This document shows positions 1 through 10,260 of a stretch of 21,236 nt of DNA, piece by piece. Source of the stretch: Ophiothrix spiculata (taxonomy: Eukaryota; Echinodermata; Ophiuroidea; Amphilepidida; Ophiotrichidae); assembly GCA_000969725.1 (NCBI GenBank), contig JXSR01S017704.1. One strand, given 5' to 3'. The notes beneath the pieces are model-generated. The model did no database searches, was not told where the DNA came from, and saw only the letters and a list, made by a program, of their open reading frames with translations. The first letter of the stretch is position 1. Each line of letters begins with the position of its first letter. Both the position numbers and the translations under genes were made by a program.

Positions 1-176
1 TAAAGTTGGTCACTGATCCAATAAAAGTATAGACTGTGTTAGCTGGTGTGGAGGCTGAGTATAGTCCAGCCCTTGCACAACCAATTGTGACCATCCACAA
101 CAAACCATCAATAAAGTTGGTCATGGTCAATTTGTATGCTATATGTGACCGTCCATCCCAAACCAGCAGTAAATGC
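1..176. repeat. Edge of a degenerate tandem repeat
   Basis: The phrase TAAAGTTGGTCA occurs at 1 and again near 112. Segments beginning GTGACC-TCCA occur near 87 and 146, each followed by AAACCA. This looks like the decayed end of a tandem repeat with a unit of about 59 bp that continues to the left of the window. Only about two copies are visible, so the period is uncertain. Confidence 0.35.
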
Positions 177-1276
177 CAGCTCTTGTCATTTTCACTTTTT
201 TAATTATTTGCAAAGGCCATGCTTTAAAGATTAAAATGAAACCGTAATGAACTTCACACAATTTCCAGAAGTCAAGTTATGGTTCGTCAAAGGTTGTCAG
301 GGAGTAAAACGTATAACTGAGATAAACGCATTCAAAGATTAGTAAGCCCTATATTTTCTTAAGAATATGCTAATTTATTTCACATTTTCTATTATTTTCT
401 TAAAATGGAACTTTGCTGGTATTTTTTTAGAACACATCTTATCTATATGTTTTGTACTGCAGCTCAAAAATAAAAATGCTGACTTATTCTGGAATGGAGC
501 CTATGGATATTGTCACATTTGTGTCTTACTTTGGGCATTGTGCATTATCGATGAAAAAAGCATACATATTTAATAACTTCAAAGTTGTTTACAACAAACT
601 CTGATTATTCTTTCAGTGCATTTTCTTGTTTATATATATGTACTCAAAATAAATATTTCCATCTTATTTAATCAAACTGATTAATTAACAAAAACTTATT
701 TTCAGTTGCCTTGGGCTAGAAAGTCAAGCTGGCACCATAATTAGGTCGAAATCACTTCATTATCAAGTACCGATTATGAAGTACATGGTCCATACTATTA
801 AATTAACTATTGATTAAAAAACATACAAAATATCCATATTTACAAATATTAAAAGTGCCAAATATTTATTACATCATCAATAAGCCGATGCTTTGAATGC
901 ATATAGTGGCGGAATCAGAAATGATTTGGGCAGGGCATATATTAAAAGGTGTTTTTTTTCAAAAATCCCCATGTCCACTCCATGCTGCGACTTCATGGCC
1001 AATATCAAAAACAAAGATAAATATCCTATCCACTTGTACTATTCAACTATTTTACATCTGAGAAATCCTGAAAATCAATAAGTGATCAACAATCATACTC
1101 AATATCAGAATTGTAACCCTTTTTGAAACTCTTATAAAATAATTCGACAGTAAAGGCTATGTATATCAGAAAATCACTAGTTGAATCTGACAAGTGAAAA
1201 TGGTATATACTAAAGAAAAATATACAAGAACATACACATAAGCCAAACCAAGAAAATAGTTCACATTGAAATGTAT
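177..1276. other. AT-rich intergenic stretch, nothing recognised
   Basis: No convincing coding region is present. The open frames here are short, AT-rich and lack family signatures. No inverted repeat, tRNA-like structure or tandem array was seen by eye. Confidence 0.5.
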
Positions 1277-2143
1277 CACCTGGCATCTACTGGCAACCAG
1301 TCTTTGGTATAAGCTTCCACTTGGCATCTAGTGACACCCAGTCTTTGGCACAAGCTTCCACCTGGCATCTACTGACACCCAGTCTTTGGCACTAGCTTCC
1401 ACTTGGCATCTTGTCCCCCAGGCTTTGGCACAAGCTTCCACCTGGCATTTACCGACACCCAGTCTTTGACAAAAGCTTCCGCTTCTGCTTGGCACCTAGT
1501 GACACACAGTCTTTGACACAAGCTTCCACCTGGCATCTACTGACACCCAGACTTTGACACAAGCTTCCACCTGGCATCTACTGACACACAGTCTTTGACA
1601 CAAGCTTCCACTTAGCATCTAGTGACACCCAGTCTTTGGCACAAGCTTCCACCTGGCATCTAGTGACACCCAGTCTTTGACATAAGCTTCCACCTGGCAT
1701 CTACTGACACCCAGTCTTTGACACAAGCTTCCACCTGGCATCTACTGACACCCAGTCTTTGACACAAGCTTCCACCTGGCATCTAGTGACACCCAGTCTT
1801 TGGCACAAGCTTCCACCTGGCATCTAGTGACACCCAGTCTTTGACATAAGCTTCAACCTGGCATTTACTGACACCCAGTCTTTGACATAAGCTTCCACCT
1901 GGCATTTACTGACACCCAGTCTTTGACATAAGCTTCCACCTGGCATCTACTGACACCCAGTCTTTGACACAAGTTTCCACCTGGCATTTACTGACACCCA
2001 GTCTTTGACATAAGCTTCCACCTGGCATCTACTGACACCCAGTCTTTGACACAAGTTTCCACTTGGCATCTAGTGACAACCTAGTCTTTGGCACAAACTT
2101 CCATCTGGCATCTACTGACACCCAGGCTTTGACACAAGCTTCT
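1277..2143. repeat. 41-bp minisatellite, about 21 copies
   Basis: The unit runs from CTTCCACCTGGCATCTACTG through ACACCCAGTCTTTGACACAAG and repeats head to tail. Successive CTTCCAC starts at 1314 and 1355 give the 41-bp period. Units differ at a few recurring positions: CTACTGACA versus CTAGTGACA, TTTGACAC versus TTTGGCAC, and CACAAG versus CATAAG. Most units carry an AAGCTT. One unit near 1470-1500 has a small internal expansion. The period is not a multiple of three, so it is not a coding repeat. Confidence 0.95.
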
Positions 2144-2241
2144 TGTACTGCATTGAAGATGCAAGTTTTATAAATTCATGTAAAATCAACTGATGAAATT
2201 GATGTAACTCAGAATGTTCCATTAACTGTTTTACACATACC

Positions 2242-2730
2242 AAACTAATCTTACATTTGAGGTATCTTAAAAGTTTCAATTATATTGATAACTGAAATGA
2301 TTTAAATTTAACCATACCCTGATACTGGCATAATAAAGCTTAAAATCTGATTCCCATCAAATAGACATAGTTTATTATATCCTGGCTTGAATTCAAGTTT
2401 ACCAGCAAACCTGTTTGTCAAGAAACTATGAGTAGGCCTGTATACAGGTGCAAACATTCAGGCAGATATCATATTGCCATAAAAAGCACACAAAACACAC
2501 TCCAAAAAAAACCTAGTCTTGCATTTGAGGTATCTATATAATAGTTTCAAATATATTGATAACTGAATTGATTTATTAAGCTTAAAACCTGATTCCCATC
2601 AAATAGACACAGTATATTGAATCCTGGCTTGAATTCAAGTTTACCAGCAAACCTGTATGTCAAGAATCTATGAGTAGGCCTGTATACAAGTGCAAACATT
2701 CAGGCATTTACCATGTTGCCATATAAAGCG
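2242..2730. repeat. Tandem duplication, two copies of about 220-250 bp
   Basis: The segment from about 2242 to 2490 is repeated from about 2511 to 2730. Shared anchors, in order, are CATTTGAGGTATCT, ATATTGATAACTGAA, GATTCCCATCAAATAGACA, CCTGGCTTGAATTCAAG, TTACCAGCAAACCTGT, TATGAGTAGGCCTGTATACA and GTGCAAACATTCAGGCA. The first copy has an extra stretch of about 30 bp, around 2305-2335, missing from the second. No open frame is conserved between the copies, so it is a non-coding segmental or repeat-derived duplication. Confidence 0.85.
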
Positions 2731-2863
2731 CAGAAGTTGGGATAATTCCAAAACTGAAACTCACTCCAAAAGTAAAAACAGCTACAACTTCAATGGAAGA
2801 TAATTAAAATTCATGAATTGAGATCATCCATGGATCCCTTACCGCATACCTATTATAAGTATC

Positions 2864-3095
2864 TATGTGATGACTCACCTCGAATAGAGGGACTTTGCGA
2901 CATAACACTTTTCGAGAAACCGATGAAAATAGGAAGCAAAAAATAAAGAAAATAATAAGAATTTCCAGCAAACTAATCAATTTCAACAAGTAAGGTGTCA
3001 TTATAAAGCTTAGAAAATACTGTTATAGATGAATTGATAAAATCAAAATTGATACCAGAGTCAAAGTCCCCCCTTTCAGGGTGAGCCATCACATA
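2864..3095. mobile_element. MITE-like element, copy 1
   Basis: The ends are inverted. TATGTGATGACTCACC at 2864 pairs with the end GGTGAGCCATCACATA at 3080-3095, and the similarity continues inward to the GACTTTG/CAAAGTC boxes. A second copy lies at 19041-19297 with the same ends and internal text (for example GCAAAAAATAAAGAAAA and AACAAGTAAGGTGTCATT). TA on each side of TGTGATG...CATCACA fits a TA target duplication. There is no coding capacity. It is a non-autonomous DNA element whose mobilising family is unknown. Confidence 0.85.
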
Positions 3096-3668
3096 TATAT
3101 ATTTGACAACAAATTGAAAATTCGGATGCCTAGATAACCAGTCAAAAATACAAAGTATCTAAGGTTTATCCACTCAAAAAGAAAACTCTACAATATATGA
3201 CTTCTTTGAGAGACCTAACTTTAACAGTCTGCAACACACATATAAAAGAGTGGAAAGTACCTTTATGGCAAAATTTCTAAGCCCATATCCAAGTTATTTT
3301 CACTTATCATCTGTAAAAGAGGTTGACGATGGACAAATTTTCCTGGATTTGCATAATAGTTGATTTTTGGCGTTAAGGAAAGAGAGATCATTATAACAGC
3401 CATAAGCAACAAGCTTCAGTTCTGACCACCTACCTGTATACGGGTGCTCAATCAACGGGTTTCAGCTGCACATTGCTTTAAAAGACACATTCACAACATA
3501 AGTATCCAAAAGCACTATTCCAAAGATATTTCCTACAGCCAAGAAATATTCTTTACTACTTTTTAAGGCACAGGACTTCTACCAAAAGCCCTGGCAACAC
3601 CGTTCTACCTTATACCCTATAGATTTGCAGGTCATATTTTGCCTATGCTTACAAACATCATTGACATA
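3096..3668. other. Intergenic stretch, nothing recognised
   Basis: No credible open frame, inverted repeat or tandem array was seen. It lies between the first MITE and the TA that flanks the mariner-type element. Confidence 0.45.
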
Positions 3669-3862
3669 CAAGGGGTGTTTAATAAGTTTGTGGCCTCATA
3701 AGAAAGGAGATAAACTATGCTGTTCTTATTAAATATGTTTTTAGTTTGACTTAATTGATCAATATTTGGAAATTTGAAGTAATTAGATCCTTTTGTTTTT
3801 ATGATACATAAACTTACAACTTTGTCTGGATAAGCTATGCCGTTCTTATTACATATGTTTTT

Positions 3863-5049
3863 CATCATCATCTAGGTCAGATGGCGTTCATAGCGCTGCT
3901 GTGGTATTTCACAAGAGTACGCCATCCATCTCTATCCTCTACAAGGCGTGATGCATCCTGCACACTACCACCTGACAAGTATTTCATGTCATCTGTCCAA
4001 GATGTTGCTGGACGCCCTCTTCCACGCTTTCCTTCTACAGCACCCTGAAGTATTTGTTTTTCAAGGCTGCCATCCCTTCTGACAATATGCCTAAATATAT
4101 GTACTTCCTTTTCATGATCCCACATCTAAGGTGCAAGTCTGTTCCAATCTTATCCAATATCCAGGTGTTAGTTCTTTTTTCTGTCCATGTTGTTTGCAAA
4201 AGACGTCTGTAACACCACATCTCAAAAGCATCGACCCTTTTCCTGTCATTTTTGGTCATTGACCACGACTTGCATCCATAGGTGGCAATCGAGAAAGCTA
4301 CAGCATTCAAAAGACGTACTTTCAGGCTGATGGAAATTCCAGATATTTTGCATACTCTGTACTGTCGACCTAGCAATTGCCAGTCTTCTCTTAATCTCCA
4401 CTGTGCTCTCACCTGGTGTTATTAATCATTGATCCTAGGTACTTGAACTGCTTAACTTCCTCTATCTGTTGCCCATCAATGATGAAATCCTCATTGGTTC
4501 TATTTCTGTCCACCACCATTATCTTGGTTTTCTTGGTGTTCAGAAGTAGCCCTTTCCTCTCACTAGCCTCTTTGATGCATTTCAGGAGGTCAAGCAGCTC
4601 CTCTCTACTGTTGCAAAACAAAGTAGTGTCATCTGCATATCTCAGATTGGTGATCTTTGCTCCTCCAAACTTAACTCCACCATCAAATCCTTCCAATGCT
4701 TCTCTCATGATGTCCTCAGAGTATATGTTGAAGAGGTTTGGTGATAAAATACATCACTGGCGCACACATCTTCCAATTTTAAACCATTCTGTATCTCGTC
4801 CGCTAGTTCTTACTGCAGATTGTTGGTCCTGGTACGAGCTGGCTATCAATTCAACGAGGTGACATGAGAAACCCATCTTCTTCATGATGGTCCATAGTTG
4901 AGGATGGCTGACACAATCATATGCTTTACTATAATTAAGCATAGATATAGAGGATGTTTGTGGTCCCTACACTTCTCTATGACATTTCTGATGTTACAAT
5001 TTGGTCTCTGGTCCCTCTACCTTCTCGAAACCCTGCTTGTTCATCTGAA
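3863..5049 (-). mobile_element. 5'-truncated RTE-like non-LTR retrotransposon
   Basis: The insert is bounded by the direct repeat ATATGTTTTT (3853-3862 and 5050-5059), a 10-bp target-site duplication. It lies on the minus strand. Its 3' end at 3863 finishes in a short GATGATGATG tail, as RTE-type elements often end in a simple repeat rather than poly(A). The 5' end is truncated within the reverse transcriptase, shortly before an EQAGFREGRGTRDQI block, so the endonuclease is missing. It inserted into the mariner-type element. The RTE assignment rests on protein motifs and tail recalled from the family, and other clades with similar RTs are possible. Confidence 0.85.
3877..5046 (-). pseudogene. 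Broken reverse transcriptase of the LINE
   Basis: Read on the minus strand, pieces of one non-LTR reverse transcriptase follow in order. They are an EQAGFR-type block (about 5000-5046), NYSKAYDCVSH (about 4900-4940), LRYADDTTLF with the catalytic YADD at 4628-4639, KTKIMVVDR, VKQFKYLGS, then ATYGCKSWS and RRLLQTTWTEKRTN, and finally a C-terminal GRGRPATSWTDD and DRDGWRTLVK segment ending at 3877. The frame is interrupted by an in-frame TGA at 4751-4753 and by at least two further frame changes (around 4410 and around 4125). The N-terminal endonuclease and most of the RT finger region are absent. It cannot make a working enzyme. The long plus-strand frame over the same bases is its antisense shadow. 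Confidence 0.9.
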
Positions 5050-5493
5050 ATATGTTTTTAGTTCGACTTAATTGATGAAAATTTGAAGTAAGTAGCTCCT
5101 TTTGTTTTTATGATAAATAAACTTAAAACTGTGTCTGTTAAAGGTTTCTAAAGTTTACAGATAATACAATAGATTAGAAAAAAATAGCCATTATGATTCC
5201 AAGTCCCGAATCCATCTCCTCCCAGACAATTTTGTAATCTGCAGCCCAATTCTTTTCATGCTATTTGAGAGACCAATCTTTCCCAAGCGATGACAACTCG
5301 TCTTTGTTGAATTCATCGGGTATAACACATGGGAGAGAGATTTTAAGGTTTGATGCATGGCAGTTAAGTTAAGTCATTTCTTCGGTTTTCAAGATAAAAA
5401 AACAACTCTCAGAAACTTGTAAGTTGCAAGTTTTAAGCTTCTGTATAAAAAAGGAGATATTTACTTGAAACTTTCCATATACTCATCAATTAA

Positions 5494-6023
5494 CACTCAA
5501 GTGCATAAGGTGTTTTAGAATTCCGTTACTGGATAAGGAGGGGTCCAAATAGAACCCCTAAAAGCATATTTCCGGTCGAATTTCCTCAGAAATTTTGGCC
5601 AGGTGTAGACTGTCAGCACAACTTGGAAATCACAATAAATTGAAAATTGGTTGTTCAGTTTTGAAATGGCGGCCAAAAAACGGATTTCAATTTTCAAAAA
5701 TAAAATTCCCGCCATAAATTTGAAAACGGCTTTCCTGATTAATTGTTTGATTAAATTTGGCTCAGAGAAGCAGAAGTAAAGTACAAAATACATTGCTGAA
5801 AAGAAATTGAAAAAAGGTTATGATTTTATGGACTAAACAAATATTGAACAGCACAATCATTTTGTCTATATATGCTTATTATCTCAAAAACGACCAAAAT
5901 TTGCCCAAGCACTACCTTGACAATTACATAAATCGACAGCATTAGATTATCTTTCGTTTTTAGCGCTATGCGCAAAAAACAAAATAGTGGGTCCATATGG
6001 ACCCCCCCTTATGCACTTAAGTG
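5494..6023. mobile_element. piggyBac-type non-autonomous element, TTAA-flanked
   Basis: The ends are inverted: CACTCAAGTGCATAAGG at 5494, and its near-complement CCTTATGCACTTAAGTG ending at 6023. Both ends abut TTAA (5490-5493 and 6024-6027), the target duplication diagnostic of the piggyBac superfamily. Just inside, GGGGTCCAAATAGAACCCC on the left and GGGTCCATATGGACCC on the right are two sub-terminal palindromes. At 530 bp it has no transposase. A 92-codon minus-strand frame (5515-5793) has no family signature and is probably chance. Confidence 0.85.
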
Positions 6024-6106
6024 TTAAGTTGACCTAAATAACATATAAGAACTGCATAGCTTATCTCCATCCACCCCAGGCCACAAACTTATTGAACACC
6101 CTCGTA

Positions 6107-6937
6107 CAGCGATCTTATCAGATGTAGAAACTCAACATTTCAGTGGGAGGGAGTCTGGGTGAGATCATCTTCCTTCCTGTAGGCTCAAAATCCTTTTCAT
6201 ATAAATAGTTTCTTTTTTTTTTTAGCTAATCACGTAAACTCAAATCATTTATTATACAAATGGCTGTACAATGTTGTCATAAAAGTAGGTCAAAACCTTT
6301 TAAGTAGGGGAAAAAGACCAAGCTAAGTATTTTATAGAAGGGCAATCAGATCAATCTCAAAACATTGCACTTATAAAGGAATGAGAATATTTGGGGAAAA
6401 AACTGATCAATAAGCTTACTAATCAAATTATTTCTTTCAGGTTCAGCATGCCAAACATTTGGAATCACTCCATAAATGTCAACCATCCATGAGCAAGTGG
6501 TTTCCTGCTCAAATGAGTCTTCGTGCTATGGTTTATTTCAAAAATCTGTATCGTGAGATTGATGCTATGGTCACATAACAAACGGTCATCGACCAGTGCC
6601 TGGTATTAGGAAGGAAGCCATAACGCTGGTATGACACCGGTGAATCCTTACAAGCTCTTGCGCTGCCCGGTTGGTCACCGGTCGGCCGCCAGTGGTAATT
6701 TGACCATAATTGAAGACCTTGTATACAAGCCGCAAGGTTTTAACTCCCAATTAAATTCTCCTCACAAAATATCAGCTTTTATTTCATTTCAAATCTATAC
6801 TATCTGGAAACTAACATTTTCTAAATGTATAAAGAAAAAAAATTCTAAATATAGTTGCATTGGAAATGTGCATCATATAAACACATTTTCTCAGTTTAAG
6901 GTCTTCTGACATATGCTTTGAAAAATCTTAACTCTTC
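6107..6937. other. Intergenic stretch with a GC-richer patch
   Basis: No gene was recognised. About 6560-6720 is clearly GC-richer than its surroundings and contains GGTCACCGGTCGGCCGCC and several short palindromes. It does not fold into a tRNA cloverleaf by eye and has no A- or B-box. It could be a fragment of an older repeat. A 92-codon plus-strand frame at 6631-6909 overlaps it but shows no recognisable domain. Confidence 0.35.
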
Positions 6938-7276
6938 AAGCAATACTATAAAGTGTTAAAAATGAAGCGCCCCTGTCACCCATGACTTTTGATTTTTTTG
7001 GTCTTATTGGGTTTGTCTTTGGTAGATATGAATACCCTCCAAACAATTTGGCTTAAAGATCCTTACTTTTTCTGTTATGGCCATTTGTTGAATTATCCCG
7101 AATTTAATACCACATGTATTAGTATAGGAAAGCATATGTGCTTTTTATTCATTTATTGGTGGCAAAACAATTTTATTCTCAAAATACACTTGAAAACGCT
7201 TGGAGATAGTCACATCCTTCATTTTATGCTGTTTTTACAATAAACTATTTTTGATCAAAATCTTATAGTATTGCTT
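6938..7276. mobile_element. Possible 339-bp inverted-repeat element
   Basis: AAGCAATACTATAA at 6938-6951 is the exact inverse of TTATAGTATTGCTT at 7263-7276. The arms are only 14 bp and I see no clear target duplication, so this may be a small MITE or a chance pair. The 84-codon frame between the arms shows no recognisable domain. Confidence 0.35.
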
Positions 7277-7950
7277 TAACTTCTGTATGTTATATGAATT
7301 TGAAGACATGTTCTTTTTAAATATGAAATAGAACAATTTTGACCAGAAGCCAATTTTACAGGTTTTGGTGGAAGGTCACATATGATCACATTTTCTCTAT
7401 AACACGTACATGAGATCAAATTTGCAGCCAATATTTTAAGTGGTAAATCTGACATTTTTTCCAGCTGCCACAACCGTCCAATGATAACATCATCTCACGA
7501 TCCTATAGCTGTACATTTCAAAAGCTTGCAATATTGCACCATAGATGCGGCCAAATTCGTGACAGGTGCCTGCTTGCCTGGACAAATCACACCATTTTAA
7601 AAGCAGACATCGGTCAGTTGAAACTAGACATCAGGCAGTACAGCCCCGGTCAATGTCCCGACTAAAACGTAATTGCTTGACAAAATATTTTGATGGAAAT
7701 CTGATCACAAAGTTTTCAGAAACAAAAGTGATGATCATTTAACACTGATGGGAAATCGGTGCAAATTACAGCAATTCCAATTATTTGAAGAAAAACATTG
7801 AAATTATCAAGTTCCTCAAATGATTTAAATTAATCACATACAGCAGTTTTTAAACTTGTGAGTTGTTTGTTTGTTTGTTTGTTTTCTTTTCTTTTGGAAG
7901 TTCTGATTTTTCTGTCAAGATAGCTTTTAAGCATTTGACAAAACGGACCA
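7277..7950. other. Intergenic stretch with a (TTTG)n microsatellite
   Basis: The only clear feature is a run of about five TTTG units at 7864-7885, followed by T/C-rich sequence. No credible coding region or inverted repeat was seen. Confidence 0.5.
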
Positions 7951-8098
7951 AGTATACTTTAGATCCCATCCGAAATTTTAGGTTTAGGGTTAGGGTTAGA
8001 ATTTGGGTTATGGTATGTTTAGGGTTAGGGTCGGGTCATAGTTAGTGAGTTAGGGTCGGGTCATCGGTGAAATTTTTGATGGGACCTAAAGTATACCT
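7951..8098. mobile_element. Small inverted-repeat element with TTAGGG-like core
   Basis: AGTATACTTTAGATCCCATC at 7951-7970 is inverted as GATGGGACCTAAAGTATACC at 8078-8097. The arms extend over an AAATTTT block on the inner side. The interior (7979-8060) is a degenerate run of GGTTAGGGTTAGGG, TTTGGGTTATGG, GTTAGGGTCGGGTCAT and similar units. The arms point to a MITE-like transposon carrying telomere-like sequence rather than a telomere remnant. The open frame across it is an artefact of the repeat. Confidence 0.7.
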
Positions 8099-8242
8099 TT
8101 TCCAACAAAACAAATGCAGAACAAAAGGCATAAAGCTATCCGTAGATCATGGAAAATGCCTTGACCGAGGCTACACTGGAATTCAATCCCATATGTTTTG
8201 AACACCCCTAACATATTTCAGGAATTGAAAGCAGACATCATA

Positions 8243-8417
8243 GGGCAAAATCATAGTCAGCCTCCAAACAAAATTTTTCCTAACAAACATTTGGTCATGA
8301 CGTCAAAATGACGAGTGACTCCAAACAAAATAACTTCAACATCGAGTTGAGACCAAATAAAACTTCGCGCTAGATTGCACATGTTATTGAATTGGGAGGC
8401 CGACTATGATTTGGCCC
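8243..8417. mobile_element. MITE-like element, 175 bp
   Basis: GGGCAAAATCATAGTCAGCC at 8243 pairs with the inverse GGCCGACTATGATTTGGCCC ending at 8417, giving arms of about 23 bp with two mismatches. The interior has no coding capacity and includes TGACGTCAAAATGACGAGTG. I cannot fix the target-site duplication with confidence. Confidence 0.7.
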
Positions 8418-9587
8418 TTACTCTTTAAAAACATGGTTCTCAACTTTTCTTTATGAAGCATCCAATGATTATGTCAGGTGTTACCCTATCCATAGAATAT
8501 TCTGATAAACAGGTAGGTGACCTTGCAAGTACAACCACTGGTAAAGGTTCCAAGAAAATTCCTTAAGCTGTATCTCAACTACATCCATCATTTTCATCTC
8601 TATGTCTTATCTATTATTGACAAGCTTTATCACATCAACCATACATCATCAGACTAATGTTTCTTCTTGATCACATTGTGGTACTATAATCATTCAATTC
8701 TCAAGCTTTAAATCTCTCGTAAAATCTCTCAAATCTTTCACATTTTGCAAACCATTCAATTTCCTACAAAGACAGCTGTGTCAAAGGCAATTTTCCTGCA
8801 AATGATTCGTTGATATGAATGAGGGATTTTTTTTTAAATAAGATTTGAAATTTGCAAGAGATATTACCAAAATATACAGGTCTTAAAATAGATAAGTGTG
8901 TTACTCTGAATTTTTCCCTCACATAACAGAAAAACAGCCAGCTCACATCATCATCACAAATACTTCAAATCATGTGTGCATGTACGTAAATTGTGACGAG
9001 CCATATCGAAAGGTTACAAGTACTACTTCAAAACTCCATAGAACCAGAATAGAATTTTAGATATTTGTTTAAGCAGTAAAGTTAGAGAACAAGACAGACA
9101 AAATAATAAAAATATTTCAGAATCTTGAAAAATCGGAGCAGGTAGGGATGTAAAACATAGTTTTTTCTTTGGCCTTATTTTGCCCGATTACATAAATTTT
9201 GTTTAATCAAAGAGTTTAAAATAAAACATAACTTCCCCATAAAATCACAACATTTCCTTGATGCAGAATGACAAATCAGGTGCATGGGGAAATCTTGCTC
9301 TGATTGAAGTGCTATCATTGATATTTATGTCAAATCAAATAGGAAACTCAATCTGGTTTATGTCATCAAATACCAATCATGAGTTATCACTACATTACAT
9401 GCCTTGTAAATATTCCCTTTCAAATTTCTTTTCTATTTAAACATTAAATATAGTTTTTTGCTTTCAATATTTTCTTATTTATTTTCTAAATCGAGTGTCC
9501 TTGATCTGATCTAGTTTTTATTTCAAAATCAATAATTGCTTAAAGCAACTTTGTACATTCAAACATTTCATAAATGAAAAAATATAT
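8418..9587. other. AT-rich intergenic stretch, nothing recognised
   Basis: Only short frames without family signatures are present. No tandem or inverted repeat was seen. It ends at the left boundary of the large transposon candidate. Confidence 0.5.
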
Positions 9588-9617
9588 TATATGTGTAATA
9601 ATATGATACTGGCAAAC
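9588..9617 (+). repeat. Left terminal inverted repeat
   Basis: Thirty bases matching the inverse of 18696-18725 at 29 positions; the one difference is T here against C at the matching base. The outer four bases, TATA, may be target duplication rather than element. Confidence 0.85.
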
Positions 9618-10260
9618 ATTGGGTATGAATTTTTGTTTTTAATACTATGAGAAAAAAATAGAACTTATGAACAATATTTTTGATAATAATGATAGATGTA
9701 TATATGAAGAGACAACTTAAGGCAAAAAAATGTCATGTTGCTCTTTAATCGCGAAAAAAACGAGATTTTTGTTCAAAAATTTGGCCAAAATGGCGACTGA
9801 AAAGGTGTCACGAGTATACTTACCAAAATGAATATAATCCAGCATGTTTTTCTTAAAATATGAAATTAATATAACCGTACATTTCTATTGTCAACAGTAT
9901 CAATTTTAATATACATGACAATAAATCACGAAATTATCACGAAATTTCTCAAGAAACGGCAGACAAAAAGTGCATTATGTTCGTTACAGGTCGTGTCATA
10001 GAAAGCTCAATACATTAAACTCAGTGAAAAACACAATCAAAGCCTTTTTGGTGTTTTTAAAACGTCAGTAAATATTAATTATAACGTAAAATGTCTTTAT
10101 AAAAGCAAAGAAAAAACATCTCGGTAATACCTGATTATTTTTCAAAACATTGAAAAATGTAAAAAATCGTGGTGTCAGAATGTAACGAACATAATTTCAT
10201 TTGTAAAAAAAAAGTTTCTCAAAGTTTCGCAATTTTTGTGTAAATACAACATAAGGGGGC

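Larger units (their letters stand above)
3713..5135. repeat. 122-bp direct duplication, second copy split by the LINE
   Basis: Text starting CTATGCTGTTCTTATTA near 3713 and running through ATATGTTTTTAGTT and CCTTTTGTTTTTATGAT recurs from about 3835. The recurrence stops at ATATGTTTTT (3853-3862) and resumes after the LINE at 5050 (ATATGTTTTTAGTTCGACTT), ending near 5135. This shows the tandem duplication existed before the LINE landed. Confidence 0.75.
3669..6104. mobile_element. Mariner-type element carrying two nested insertions
   Basis: The left end (CAAGGGGTGTTTAATAAG, 3669) and the right end, read inward on the minus strand (CGAGGGTGTTCAATAAG, from 6104), are inverted copies. Similarity extends through AAGTTTGTGGCC, GGAGATAA-CTATGC-GTTCTTAT and about 70 bp in all. 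Each end abuts a TA (3667-3668 and 6105-6106), as expected for the Tc1/mariner group, whose ends often begin C-A/G-GGGTGTT. No transposase was found. After removing the nested LINE and piggyBac-type element about 0.7 kb remains, so this is probably a non-autonomous or internally deleted element. A tandem duplication of about 122 bp (3713 onward and 3835 onward) lies near its left end. Confidence 0.75.

Noticed and set aside
1277-2143. Coding tandem repeat
   Set aside because: The 41-bp period shifts frame each unit and no long frame runs through it.
2992-3004. GGTGTCATT in both MITE copies as further sites of the transposon motif
   Set aside because: Only half of the motif is present, with no GTTYGTTAC core, and the text belongs to an unrelated repeated element.
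4416-4862. 148-codon plus-strand frame
   Set aside because: It is the antisense of the LINE reverse transcriptase, whose minus-strand YADD block lies at 4628-4639.
5515-5793. 92-codon minus-strand frame inside the TTAA-flanked element
   Set aside because: There is no transposase motif, and a 530-bp element of this kind is expected to be non-coding.
6590-6720. tRNA or small RNA gene in the GC-richer patch
   Set aside because: There is no A-box or B-box and no cloverleaf pairing by eye.
6989-7243. 84-codon hydrophobic plus-strand frame
   Set aside because: The composition is what AT-rich non-coding DNA gives, and there are no domain, splice or regulatory signals around it.
7979-8060. True interstitial telomere from a chromosome fusion
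   Set aside because: The TTAGGG-like units are few, degenerate and enclosed by 20-bp inverted arms, so a MITE-like element explains them better.
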